A stretch of 64,000 bases of DNA from Porphyromonas sp. Its GTDB lineage: Bacteria > Bacteroidota > Bacteroidia > Bacteroidales > Porphyromonadaceae. Position numbers and translations under genes: made by a program. Position 1 is the stretch's first letter; every line of letters starts with the position of its first letter. Below are positions 55,013 to 63,532 of this stretch, one piece after another. Location: the NCBI GenBank assembly GCA_022772085.1, contig JALFBN010000009.1:86428-150427 (forward strand). The letters are read 5' to 3'. The notes under the pieces are model-generated. The model was not told where the DNA came from and made no database searches. It saw only the letters and a list, made by a program, of their open reading frames with translations.

Positions 55013-57130
55013 TTATAGCATTTCAAAACTCTTGTATCTCTCTATGGTGGCAAATTCACCTAGGTAGCCCAACTCCTTATCATAAGCACTATCAGGAATA
55101 ACATAGGGGTAGGCCCCCTCCTCTACTTGTGTAAGCCCCTTGAATCGAATTGCTTTTGATATAGGAATCTCAAACTCGACTCGAGAAGAATAATCCCCCT
55201 GTATGTAACCCATTTGATCACTCTCCGTAATACAACAGGCCGAATCGATCTCCAACATCTCAAGAATAACCGATTTAGGTTTGTGTTTTAGCTCTTTAAG
55301 AGTCCATTGCCCTCCTCTAAAAATGGAATGTAACTCAATATCAATAAGTGAAATATCGGGATAGACAAAATCCAACAAATGCTGCACTTCCGTCTCGTGG
55401 AGGGGTGCTCCATCTTTCAAAGCATCGAAACTTCTTTGCAAAATCTCCTGTTTGTAAGGTTTGCACTCAGCCTCTTGGTCAGAAGGTGCAAGGATATATA
55501 TGGGTTTTAGTTGCCCAATGGTCTCGTGGGATCGTCGCCTATTGATGCGACCGAAACGCTGAATTAACGAATCTATCGGTGCGCATTCCGTTACCATAAC
55601 ATCGAAGCTAATATCCAAACTAACCTCCACAACTTGAGTAGATACCACGATACACGCATTTGTACTCTTGTCATATACCTCCTTCAATTCTCGTTCTAGG
55701 CGTGCTCGATCTCCTCGCCTAAATCGACTATGAATGAGCATGGATTGAACATCGGGATACCTCTCTCGCAACTCCACGTAGAGCTCTTGGGAACGCTTCA
55801 CTTGATTGCAAACAAAAAGAAGTTTGCGTTTGTTTTGTATAGCCTTCTCTACAATGGGGATCGTATCCTCTAGAAAATCTACTTTATGAATCATATGTCG
55901 GTCAAAGGTTGTCAGCTCTTCATCCGACAACTTTACTTCATAAACCTTTTCAGATCCTCCTAAAAGGTCTAGTAATTTATCATACAAAACACTCGGCATC
56001 GTAGCAGTCCCAATGTGTACACGACAGCCCAAAGCAATAAGGATCTCAACGATCTTTAAGACCATAGCTTGAGCAACAAAAGAGTAGGTGTGTATCTCAT
56101 CCAAAATAACATCGCACCCTTGTAAGTCCAAAGCCATTGCCTCGTAACCCTTTAGTCCAAAGGCAATTGCTCCCATCTGATGGGGAGTAAGGACTTTAAT
56201 GGAGGCTCCCATATGGTGCGATAGTACCCGCTCATACTCACCCTTCAGCTTCAGGATAGATGCCGCATGAAGCGGATAAATCTGAGCTTCTGAGTCTTTC
56301 AGATCCAATTTGATCCTATCATACATAGCATTGATCGATGCCTGAAAAGGCAATGTATAGAAGACACGTCCTCTGCATCGCCTTAATAGGAAATCGGTCT
56401 TGCCCGCTCCGGTCGGAGCTGTTACCAAAGTATGTGCCCGAGGATCATCTGTCGATATTTTTGACAAGGGGTAGAGTGAACTTTTTCTCGTGTTGTAATA
56501 GGATAGGTCAGGAGTAATAAATAGCTTCTGGAGTGCGGTATCTGTGTAATCTTCCAGAGCTGAAGCCAAATGGTCAGCAGCCATCAGCAATCCTTTCCAA
56601 CGAGAACATTTTGGAGTAAGTCCCCTACAATAATCTAAAGCCTCCTGATAATTCGCTCGAGCCTCCTCGATAGAAATAGGATGTACCTTCCAACCCAATG
56701 CGTTCAAAATGCCCAAAGCCTCCGAACTCCACTCCTCAAAACATTTACTATGATCGCTAAAACAATTGACTTCTAATTCGTCCAAATCAATAAATCCTCG
56801 ACCTCTAACATCTCCATAAATAGATTTATGATGAGCAATGATCATACGGATTACTGTTTGTCTCTTCTCCAAATCCTCAATCAAGGATAAGAAAAACAAA
56901 GAGGCTATTTCGTGGCGAAAGACGGAGTCCGAAGGGGAGAACTCTTTCTGTTTCAATCGCTCTTGAAAGATTGGACTTGCCTTACCTATATCGTGTAGAT
57001 GCGCTCCCATACGAGCGAGTTCGGGATCTAAACCTACATTCTGAGCAATACAAACAGCCACCCGAGCAACATCATCAAGATGTTGCCGGAGCGTAGTCCC
57101 ATTACTCTTAGCCAAAATATGATCAAACAT
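55013..57130 (-). CDS. cas3: CRISPR-associated nuclease-helicase Cas3
   Basis: A 705-residue fusion of HD nuclease and DExH helicase that degrades target DNA after Cascade binding. HD-domain metal ligands are visible at His17, His46-Asp47 (HLHDIGK) and His100-His101. The helicase has Walker A TAPTGAGKT (238-245), DEIH (344-347), the GTATMPS motif III (373-379), the VVSTQVVEVSLDISFD segment and motif VI QRFGRINRR (523-531). All motifs are intact, so the protein should be active if Cascade could form. It lies between cas5 (7-nt gap) and csp2. Confidence 0.97.
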   Translation of the reverse strand: MFDHILAKSNGTTLRQHLDDVARVAVCIAQNVGLDPELARMGAHLHDIGKASPIFQERLKQKEFSPSDSVFRHEIASLFFLSLIEDLEKRQTVIRMIIAHHKSIYGDVRGRGFIDLDELEVNCFSDHSKCFEEWSSEALGILNALGWKVHPISIEEARANYQEALDYCRGLTPKCSRWKGLLMAADHLASALEDYTDTALQKLFITPDLSYYNTRKSSLYPLSKISTDDPRAHTLVTAPTGAGKTDFLLRRCRGRVFYTLPFQASINAMYDRIKLDLKDSEAQIYPLHAASILKLKGEYERVLSHHMGASIKVLTPHQMGAIAFGLKGYEAMALDLQGCDVILDEIHTYSFVAQAMVLKIVEILIALGCRVHIGTATMPSVLYDKLLDLLGGSEKVYEVKLSDEELTTFDRHMIHKVDFLEDTIPIVEKAIQNKRKLLFVCNQVKRSQELYVELRERYPDVQSMLIHSRFRRGDRARLERELKEVYDKSTNACIVVSTQVVEVSLDISFDVMVTECAPIDSLIQRFGRINRRRSHETIGQLKPIYILAPSDQEAECKPYKQEILQRSFDALKDGAPLHETEVQHLLDFVYPDISLIDIELHSIFRGGQWTLKELKHKPKSVILEMLEIDSACCITESDQMGYIQGDYSSRVEFEIPISKAIRFKGLTQVEEGAYPYVIPDSAYDKELGYLGEFATIERYKSFEML

Positions 57131-57137
57131 TTCTCGT

Positions 57138-57722
57138 CTATGATAATACGGCTTCTCCCCCTATTTCTATGCGTCCATACATAGGAGCATTTTCATCAAA
57201 GCGATTAAATCCAACCATAAAAGAGTCCGAATATGAAGGGTCAAATCGTAGCTCAAAGCCGGGTAAAGCAGAGAATTGAGATTCATCCATGGCTATAATA
57301 TCAGCATCAGGAAGCACAATGTCTTCGTTACGACACAAACACAAATGTTGTTTCGATGCCACAACGGCATCCTCTTCTGTCATAAAAGCAAGGTAAAGCG
57401 AGGGAGAAAGCATTATGCCTCGCCTAAGAATCGACTGATTCCTTACATAATAACGATTTTTCGCACTCCCTTTGGCTTCCCATGCCTGCGTCTGTGTTTT
57501 CTCTTGCTGCAGATCTATACCTTTGTAATGGAGCTTATGGCGAACAATTTTCTGTATCCCTTTTTCTGACAACGTTTCGGGAAATAACTTCTTTTCCATC
57601 CCCTCCACTATCGAAGGGGTTAGGAATTGCTGACTATAAGTCTCTCCATCCCGCACTGCAGTCCAAGGCTTGATATAGCCAAATGGACCTTGATAGTGAA
57701 CAACAAATAGCTTTTTATCCAT
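57138..57722 (-). CDS. cas5: Cas5 (PGING subtype, Cas5p)
   Basis: A 194-residue Cascade subunit that binds the crRNA 5' handle and caps the Cas7 filament. It begins MDKKLFVVHYQGPFGYIKPWTAVRD, a Cas5-type first strand with the P-F-G-(F/Y)-I-K-P-W-T element, and continues with the TFLTPSIVEGMEK-like region (QQFLTPSIVEGMEKKLFP). This matches the Cas5p branch of P. gingivalis-type systems rather than classic I-B Cas5h. It lies 7 nt downstream of cas6 and 7 nt upstream of cas3. Confidence 0.85.
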   Translation of the reverse strand: MDKKLFVVHYQGPFGYIKPWTAVRDGETYSQQFLTPSIVEGMEKKLFPETLSEKGIQKIVRHKLHYKGIDLQQEKTQTQAWEAKGSAKNRYYVRNQSILRRGIMLSPSLYLAFMTEEDAVVASKQHLCLCRNEDIVLPDADIIAMDESQFSALPGFELRFDPSYSDSFMVGFNRFDENAPMYGRIEIGGEAVLS

Positions 57723-57729
57723 AACCTCT

Positions 57730-58395
57730 CTACCTTATAGCTCCGAATCCAATCCCCGTAGAATTGCCCAGCCCTGCGTTCCAAATCAAAAGTTTTGTCT
57801 CAGGTTTTGCCACAATTCGTATGGGACACCAACTAACTTTATTTTTGATGCCTTTATAATCAATAAGCATTTCCTTAGAAATACCCTCGTAGGGGACAAA
57901 CTGAGCCATCGCATCTGCATCATCAATCCCTGCTGCAAGGAGTTTTTTCCGTAGGTTTAGCATCAAAATCTCATTTGCTTCGGGGTCTTGATACAATAGA
58001 TGCTTGTAGCGATGTTCTTCTTGCTTTACTTTAAGAAGAATAGGACTCGCCGGGTAAAACAAATCCCTACCACTCAAGTCCGGATCCTCTTCGATAACAA
58101 CCTCTCGAACAATCAATCCATCGAACATTTCGGGATCACGTTGAATTCCCCGTAGGATCTGTCTTAGGAAATCAGAGTTATGAGCCCCTACAAAGAAAGT
58201 TGCTCGATGATCAAAAAGGATACCCTTCAGATCTTTTACTGCCTTTCCTCCAGATAAACGAGAGAATGAAAAAAGGGAAGATTGCCCATGCCAATCATTG
58301 GGTCCTAACCACTTATGGATGCAACCCACCACTTTATGTTGGTGTACAAAGGGCACAATTGTCCTGTTTGCCTGTATGTCTAATAATAATCTCAT
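57730..58395 (-). CDS. cas6: CRISPR RNA endonuclease Cas6
   Basis: A 221-residue pre-crRNA processing enzyme, first gene of the cas operon. It begins MRLLLDIQANRTIVPFVHQHKVVGCIHKWLG, with the Cas6 first strand and a His (HKWLG) in the expected catalytic region. It ends with the family's Gly-rich loop, GLGNSTGIGFGAIR. The ATG at 58395 was chosen; the frame continues to 58770 but only as an out-of-frame reading of the ygcG 3' end. The ygcG stop is just 19 nt upstream, which leaves no room for a separate cas promoter. Confidence 0.92.
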   Translation of the reverse strand: MRLLLDIQANRTIVPFVHQHKVVGCIHKWLGPNDWHGQSSLFSFSRLSGGKAVKDLKGILFDHRATFFVGAHNSDFLRQILRGIQRDPEMFDGLIVREVVIEEDPDLSGRDLFYPASPILLKVKQEEHRYKHLLYQDPEANEILMLNLRKKLLAAGIDDADAMAQFVPYEGISKEMLIDYKGIKNKVSWCPIRIVAKPETKLLIWNAGLGNSTGIGFGAIR

Positions 58396-58414
58396 AGGCT
58401 TTCTAATAAACTGA

Positions 58415-59728
58415 TTACCAAGATCCTCCGGCTCCACCACCACCGGTGGAACCGCCTCCCCAGCCTCCGCCGGAACTTCCTCTAGAGCTACCAAAACCAC
58501 CACTTGACCAACCGCCAAAAACACTGCCTGCGGCAGCTGCCACAGCAGCGGTACTCGCCGAACTCGATTTATATCTCTTTCTGCGATCCTGATGCTTACA
58601 ATATTCACATTTGTAGTAGACCATATCATAGTCCGAATCCCCTTTCTTAATCCAAGAGTGATAGGCATACGTACCACAATTTGGACAACGAGAATAACGT
58701 GAATAGAGCTCTCTAATAGGATAAACTTGCTGATACCCACACAGACTACACTCCTGCGCCCCATATTCACGTGACTTCAAAACCGTCTCTAGATGTTGAC
58801 GATCATCAAGTAATGCATAGAGTTTGTTCGTATCCGTAATTGGTTGTAAGGTATCTTTTTGGCAACGAGGACAACGCTTGCTCTCTTTCGTAAGTTTGCC
58901 AATATGGTATTTACCGAAACTATAAAGAAGTATCCCTATCGGTAGACAAGCAATACCAAATATCAAGCCATATGTCCTATTCTTTGATTTAAGACGTGCC
59001 AACCGTTCGAAAGGAGTTTGATGGGCATATTTCCCCTTTTTCTCCACAATCTTATTCAGTTGCTTATATGACTTAACGGAAGTGTAGAGGATAATTAATA
59101 CATAGAAAAACCAAAATGTATAGAGCCCGTCAGTATCTTCATTCTCTCCTTGGTAACCTGATGCCGGATCCGTGCGCTCAGCTCCCTCAAATTTTCCTGT
59201 TTCTAAGACCTGATTAACGGCAGCAATACCGCTCAAGAGACCTTCTTGGTACTGATCTTCTTTGAAGAAAGGGATCATCCTATTACGTATAATGCTGGAG
59301 CAAGTAGCATCAGGTAAATTTCCCTCCAAGCCATAGCCCGTATTGATGAATATCTTATGTGAATCCATCACGAGCAGGATAAGTAAACCGCTATTGGTCT
59401 TTTTCGATCCCAATCCCCACGTGCGGAAGAGATCGACTGCGAACTCTTCAATAGCCTGATCTCCAATGGAAGGCAATACCACTAAGGCAGCATCGACCCC
59501 CCACCTTAGGCGCAGGTTATGCAACGCTTCGTCTAAAGAAGCAACCGCACTCTCATTAAAAAAATGAGCAGGATCCGACGTAAACCGAAGACTATCGCCT
59601 ACCTGTACATTGGGTACATCTTCGACCTTAAAAACGGGCTGACCCCCTTGTGAAAACCCTTCAGTCACACTAAAGAGAGTCAGCATCAGGCCCAAAAGGA
59701 TCGAAGCTGTGTATTTGTAAAAATTCAT
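58415..59728 (-). CDS. TPM-domain (YgcG-type) membrane protein
   Basis: A 437-residue envelope protein with signal peptide, then a TPM domain (residues about 35-190: VEDVPNVQVGDSLRFTSDPAHFFNESAVASLDEAL; WGVDAALVVLPSIGDQAIEEFAVDLFRTWGLGSKKTNSGLLILLVMD; IFINTGYGLEGNLPDATCSSIIRN). A transmembrane part follows, two zinc-ribbon-like Cys clusters (CPRCQKDT, CSLCGYQ, CPNCGTYA, CEYCKHQ) and a Gly/Ser-rich tail. TPM proteins of the YgcG group accompany LemA, as here (28-nt gap). The tandem zinc ribbons are unusual additions. The stop lies 19 nt before cas6. Confidence 0.88.
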   Translation of the reverse strand: MNFYKYTASILLGLMLTLFSVTEGFSQGGQPVFKVEDVPNVQVGDSLRFTSDPAHFFNESAVASLDEALHNLRLRWGVDAALVVLPSIGDQAIEEFAVDLFRTWGLGSKKTNSGLLILLVMDSHKIFINTGYGLEGNLPDATCSSIIRNRMIPFFKEDQYQEGLLSGIAAVNQVLETGKFEGAERTDPASGYQGENEDTDGLYTFWFFYVLIILYTSVKSYKQLNKIVEKKGKYAHQTPFERLARLKSKNRTYGLIFGIACLPIGILLYSFGKYHIGKLTKESKRCPRCQKDTLQPITDTNKLYALLDDRQHLETVLKSREYGAQECSLCGYQQVYPIRELYSRYSRCPNCGTYAYHSWIKKGDSDYDMVYYKCEYCKHQDRRKRYKSSSASTAAVAAAAGSVFGGWSSGGFGSSRGSSGGGWGGGSTGGGGAGGSW

Positions 59729-59756
59729 GGCTTCTCCTTTACTGTTTAGTCGTTAC

Positions 59757-60353
59757 CTAAAACTGGACCGTAGGCGCACGGTCTGCTCCCTCTTGCGCCT
59801 TAAACTGGGGACGAACGGAGAACCCAAAGATCCCCGATAGGATATTATTCGGGAAACGACGAACCAACTTATTATAGATCGTGGCGGCATCGTTGTATCC
59901 CTTGCGTGCCACTGTAATCCTATTTTCAGTACCTTCCAATTGAGCCTGTAGTTGCAAGAAATTTTCGTTTGCTTTCAACTCGGGATACTTCTCTACCACA
60001 ACCATCAAACGACTCAGCGCACTGGAAATACCATCTTGGGTCTTTTGGAAATTAGCGAGTTGCTCTTCAGTCATGTTGCTGGGATCGATTGTTGTTTGAG
60101 TAGCTTTAGCACGAGCTTCGATTACACCTTCGAGCGTTTCTTTTTCGTGTGCAGCGTAGCCCTTAACTACATTCACCAAGTTGGGGATAAGGTCGAGACG
60201 ACGTTGGTATTGGTTCTCTACCTCACTCCATTGCAAATTCACATTTTCATCCTCGGCCACCATGCCGTTATACCCTTTCATGAGCCAGCCTCCGATGAGA
60301 AGTACCAGCACCACAACCCCAATCAACACAAGAGGTTTCTTGTTCTTTGTCAT
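59757..60353 (-). CDS. lemA: LemA family membrane protein
   Basis: A 198-residue protein with an N-terminal membrane helix (PLVLIGVVVLVLLIGGWLMKGYNGMV) and the family signature NLQWSEVENQYQRRLDLIPNLVNVVKGYAAHEKETLEGVIEARAKA, followed by the long helical domain (GISSALSRLMVVVEKYPELKANENFLQLQAQLEGTENRITVARKGYN). It is typical in length. It pairs with the TPM protein gene downstream. The role of LemA/YgcG pairs is not settled; they are thought to act at the membrane. Confidence 0.92.
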   Translation of the reverse strand: MTKNKKPLVLIGVVVLVLLIGGWLMKGYNGMVAEDENVNLQWSEVENQYQRRLDLIPNLVNVVKGYAAHEKETLEGVIEARAKATQTTIDPSNMTEEQLANFQKTQDGISSALSRLMVVVEKYPELKANENFLQLQAQLEGTENRITVARKGYNDAATIYNKLVRRFPNNILSGIFGFSVRPQFKAQEGADRAPTVQF

Positions 60354-60380
60354 AGTCTAATTCATTATAAAAGTTAATAC

Positions 60381-60971
60381 TTATTTTCTCTGCTCAATAG
60401 GGCCTGAACCTTTCTTCACTGACCATCCGAAATAGCCGATAAAATTGCCCAAACCAAAATATTCACCATGAGAGTAGGCGAGGAGCTCACTCTTATGCAA
60501 TTCGAGTTTTCCTGTTTCAGTATTAAGTAATGACTCATCAACAGCCACACTGATAATCTCCGCTAAAAACATATCATGCGATCCAAGAGGGATGATCTCT
60601 CGCACACGACACTCCATACTTATGGGACTCTCTTGCACCAGAGGAGCTTGAATTATTTTAGGCATCTCTTGATGCAATCCCGTCTCTTGCCACTTATCGC
60701 AATTTCTACCACTAATGACACCTGCCCTGTCGGTAGCCTCCGCCATCGCAACTGTAGTCAAATTGAGTCCAAACTCCATGCTCTCCTTGATAAGTTCATA
60801 ACTATACCGCTCGGGGCGAATGCTCACGTAACACATGGCAGGATTGGTACAAACAATTCCTGTCCACGATGCTGTAAAGAGGTTGGATTCAGTACTACCA
60901 AACTGACCACTCGTAACAAGTAAAGCCGGCACAGGGCTTATCATAGTCCCTGGTTTCCAGTGTTGTTTCAT
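60381..60971 (-). CDS. Flavin reductase-like FMN-binding protein
   Basis: A 196-residue protein of the flavin reductase family, which binds FMN and often reduces it for a partner monooxygenase. Typical segments are PGTMISPVPALLVTSGQFGSTESNLFTASWTGIVCTNPAMCYVSIRPERYSY and the conserved DRAGVISGRNCDKWQETG. No monooxygenase partner is adjacent. It lies 16 nt after pyrI and 27 nt before lemA, in what looks like one transcription unit. The physiological electron acceptor is unknown. Confidence 0.88.
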   Translation of the reverse strand: MKQHWKPGTMISPVPALLVTSGQFGSTESNLFTASWTGIVCTNPAMCYVSIRPERYSYELIKESMEFGLNLTTVAMAEATDRAGVISGRNCDKWQETGLHQEMPKIIQAPLVQESPISMECRVREIIPLGSHDMFLAEIISVAVDESLLNTETGKLELHKSELLAYSHGEYFGLGNFIGYFGWSVKKGSGPIEQRK

Positions 60972-60987
60972 AAGAGTATATCTCTAT

Positions 60988-61452
60988 TTACTGCAATTCG
61001 ATCTCTTCACCCCACACCTTACGACCGCAATAGGCACATTGTATTGCCTCCGAATCCTCTTTTTTAAGAGCCCTGAAGCGAGTAGCCATAGGCTCATTAT
61101 TGGTAATGCACTTGGGATTAGAACAGCGCACGATACCTACAATTTCATCGGGTAGCTCTACACACTCCTTTTGTACCACCTTATAATCTCGGATCACATT
61201 GAGATGTACATTAGGTGCCACGAGGGCGATTCTATTAAGTACATCACGATCAAAAAAGTGATCAGCTATCTTGATAACACCCTTACGACCGAGTACCTTA
61301 CTTGGAAAGTTATTACCGATGGTAATAGGACTTTCCATTGTATCCAGATGCAAAAGGGAAGCCACCTCAAAAAGTTTGTTACTTGGTATGTGATCTATAA
61401 CAGTGCCATTGCAGATAGAAGCTACCGGCATCTCTTCGGAATACTGCTTCAT
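60988..61452 (-). CDS. pyrI: Aspartate carbamoyltransferase regulatory subunit
   Basis: A 154-residue regulatory chain with N-terminal allosteric domain (VASICNGTVIDHIPSNKLFEV) that binds CTP/ATP in E. coli, and a C-terminal zinc domain with CSNPKCITNN and CAYCGRK supplying the four Cys. Located 22 nt behind pyrB. Presence of pyrI shows a class B, allosterically regulated ATCase. Confidence 0.96.
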   Translation of the reverse strand: MKQYSEEMPVASICNGTVIDHIPSNKLFEVASLLHLDTMESPITIGNNFPSKVLGRKGVIKIADHFFDRDVLNRIALVAPNVHLNVIRDYKVVQKECVELPDEIVGIVRCSNPKCITNNEPMATRFRALKKEDSEAIQCAYCGRKVWGEEIELQ

Positions 61453-61474
61453 AGTACTTTGTACGAATTAAGAA

Positions 61475-62389
61475 TCAATTATTTACCTCTATGCCCAATA
61501 CTTCGGATAAAATACTCTGACGAACATAAAGTCCGTTGAGAGCCTGCTGGAAGTAATAGGCTGCAGGATGATTATCGACCTCTTGCGCAATCTCCTGCAC
61601 TCGGGGAAGAGGATGTAAAATACGTAAGTTGGGTTTAGCTAATCGAAGTAGATTATTATCAAGGATGTAGACGTTTTTAACCCGTTCATACTCCTCGGGA
61701 TCCGAAAATCGCTCCTGCTGTACCCGTGTCATGTAAAGTATATCTGCCTCAGCAATCACCTCAGGGGTGAACTCCGTGACTTCATCAAAAGGAATCGAAT
61801 GCTCCTGACAATAAGTACGATACTCGGCAGGAAGCGCCAACTCCTGAGGAGCAACAAAGATAAAGCGTGGCGAGAAAGGCTGCATCCCTTCAATTAGGGA
61901 GTGGATTGTGCGACCATATTTGAGGTCTCCCACCATCACAACTGTTTTCTGCTCCAATGTGCCTTGTGTCTGTCTAATGGAATAGAGATCCAAAAGAGTT
62001 TGCGAGGGATGCTGATTCGAGCCGTCACCCGCATTGACAATCGGTACAGGACTCACCTCGGTAGCATACTGAGCAGCACCCTCTAAGAAGTGCCGCATCA
62101 CAATCACATCGGCATAGTTTGAGACAATTTTGATTGTATCTTTGAGTGTCTCCCCCTTAGTACTGCTGGAAGTACGTGCATCTGAAAAGCCAATCACCTT
62201 TCCTCCCAAACGACAAACAGCCGTCTCAAAACTGAGCCTCGTACGTGTTGAGGGCTCAAAGAATAAGGTCGCCACCACACGGCCCTGCAAAAGATTCCGA
62301 TTTGGATTGCATTCAAAAAGGGCTGCTCGATCCAAAATACGTATAATGTCTGCTGCACTGCAATGACTAATAGAGACAAGGTGCTTCAT
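61475..62389 (-). CDS. pyrB: Aspartate carbamoyltransferase catalytic subunit
   Basis: A 304-residue enzyme forming carbamoyl-aspartate, the committed step of pyrimidine synthesis. The carbamoyl-phosphate motif [13 protein letters not shown], the [14 protein letters not shown] loop from the neighbouring chain, [11 protein letters not shown] and the [16 protein letters not shown] end segment are all present. It is the first gene of a same-strand run that continues without larger gaps through pyrI, flavin reductase, lemA and ygcG into the cas genes. A -7 box lies 123 nt upstream. Confidence 0.97.
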   Translation of the reverse strand: MKHLVSISHCSAADIIRILDRAALFECNPNRNLLQGRVVATLFFEPSTRTRLSFETAVCRLGGKVIGFSDARTSSSTKGETLKDTIKIVSNYADVIVMRHFLEGAAQYATEVSPVPIVNAGDGSNQHPSQTLLDLYSIRQTQGTLEQKTVVMVGDLKYGRTIHSLIEGMQPFSPRFIFVAPQELALPAEYRTYCQEHSIPFDEVTEFTPEVIAEADILYMTRVQQERFSDPEEYERVKNVYILDNNLLRLAKPNLRILHPLPRVQEIAQEVDNHPAAYYFQQALNGLYVRQSILSEVLGIEVNN

Positions 62390-62511
62390 TGTTCGATCTA
62401 TAAATCAGTAATACCAAATCTTACGGAATCTGGAGAGTGGCTTAAGGGCGTATTCCCTAGATTTATGACCATCCGAGATCTTCGCTCCATTTATCCCCAA
62501 ACTGCTTAGTA

Positions 62512-62519
62512 CAAAGGTA
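62512..62519 (-). promoter_or_regulatory. -7 box TACCTTTG of pyrB
   Basis: Minus-strand TACCTTTG, 123 nt before the pyrB ATG. It is the last consensus -7 box that I find upstream of the pyrB-to-cas2 run. Confidence 0.5.
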
Positions 62520-62739
62520 ATTATTTTCGGTTGTACTTTCATGGATTTTTTAGGAGAATGAATAAAGGAATACGGAAAGGCGGTGTACACAAAAAATTGT
62601 ACCGTGAAACAGTAAAAAATAGAGGCTGCTACTTTCTTGGTTCAAGGGCAAGGGGTAAAAGTTTCACAGGCTGTAGCCTTTAAAATCCAGGGCAAAGGAA
62701 AAGAGCCTCCGAGATACTTCTTTTTCAAGTTCAAAGAGA
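62520..62739. other. Intergenic region without recognised gene
   Basis: AT-rich sequence. The segment 62636-62700 (GGGCAAGGGGTAAAAGTTTC, GGCTGTAGCC, CAGGGCAAAGG) resembles the dispersed intergenic element. No coding frame is convincing. Confidence 0.35.
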
Positions 62740-62745
62740 AAAATA

Positions 62746-62790
62746 TAAAAAACACTACTCCCAAAGAGCATTTCTCCCCAGGAGTAGTGT
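62746..62790 (-). terminator. Terminator of the SH3-like gene
   Basis: On the minus strand ACACTACTCC and GGAGTAGTGT (perfect 10-bp arms) flank a 19-nt loop and are followed by TTTTTTATATTTTT. It lies 55 nt after the stop of the gene at 62845. Confidence 0.85.
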
Positions 62791-62844
62791 ATCATTCAGT
62801 CACTATGATTCCTCTCTTTATTCCCTAAGAAAACAAAGCCTCTC

Positions 62845-63477
62845 TTACGAACAAAGGGTCACAGGATTGCCACAAAGTGCATCCATTTTCACCCATCCCG
62901 AAAAACTCTTGTTACGACTGTTGGTATGCTTTACTTTGACCCAATCCCCTTTTATCGCCTCCAGGGTAACAACTACATCCTCCCCAATACGTATAGATAC
63001 GGGTGCTGACATGGAGGGTTCGGTGAGAAGTTGGACATCCATACGTGTAGTGCATCCGAGAAGTGATCCGTGGATCCACATTGTAGGTACCTCTCCATCG
63101 CAATAAAGCTCCTCATCCGTGTCAATTACTTCGATACGATTGGCAATGCGAAACCAACCATTCCACTCCTCCAAAATGGTTACCATGTAACTATGCTCAT
63201 TGGGCATAAGTATACGCATAATCACCCCATTGGGTATCTGGCGTACATTGGTACCCGAAGGATCGGGATCAGTGACAAAAGCCTGAAATAGGGGCTCATC
63301 ACGATGGTTGCGATTGCGGTAGGTCTCCTTAAAAAGTTGCTGGGTACTCTTCTTGGTTGTCACCTTACTCGTCTTTGTCTTAGAGGTCGTTTGTGTTTTG
63401 TTTTGTGCTAAAGAAACACATGTGCTGAGGATCAGCAAACCAATCATGGTTAGATAGATTCTTACTTTTCGATTCAT
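62845..63477 (-). CDS. Exported SH3-like domain protein
   Basis: A 210-residue exported protein. The signal peptide MNRKVRIYLTMIGLLILSTCVSLAQ is followed by a Lys/Thr-rich linker. Two SH3-like units are apparent: DPDPSGTNVRQIPNGVIMRILMPNEHSYMVTILEEWNGWFRIANR and LLTEPSMSAPVSIRIGEDVVVTLEAIKGDWVKVKHT...SGWVKMDALCGN. Bacterial SH3 domains bind peptidoglycan or proteins. The ATG at 63477 starts the signal peptide; the in-frame ATG at 63501 adds an unlikely extension. Monocistronic. Confidence 0.75.
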   Translation of the reverse strand: MNRKVRIYLTMIGLLILSTCVSLAQNKTQTTSKTKTSKVTTKKSTQQLFKETYRNRNHRDEPLFQAFVTDPDPSGTNVRQIPNGVIMRILMPNEHSYMVTILEEWNGWFRIANRIEVIDTDEELYCDGEVPTMWIHGSLLGCTTRMDVQLLTEPSMSAPVSIRIGEDVVVTLEAIKGDWVKVKHTNSRNKSFSGWVKMDALCGNPVTLCS

Positions 63478-63524
63478 AATAACGGTATTATAACGATTCA
63501 ATCAATACTGCTACAAGGCTGTGA

Positions 63525-63532
63525 CAAAGGTA
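63525..63532 (-). promoter_or_regulatory. -7 box TACCTTTG of the SH3-like gene
   Basis: Minus-strand TACCTTTG, 48 nt upstream of the ATG at 63477. Confidence 0.5.

Noticed and set aside
57730-58770. A longer Cas6 frame starting at 58770
   Set aside because: The extra 125 codons are an out-of-frame reading of the ygcG Gly/Ser-rich 3' end. The protein starting MRLLLDIQ at 58395 matches Cas6.
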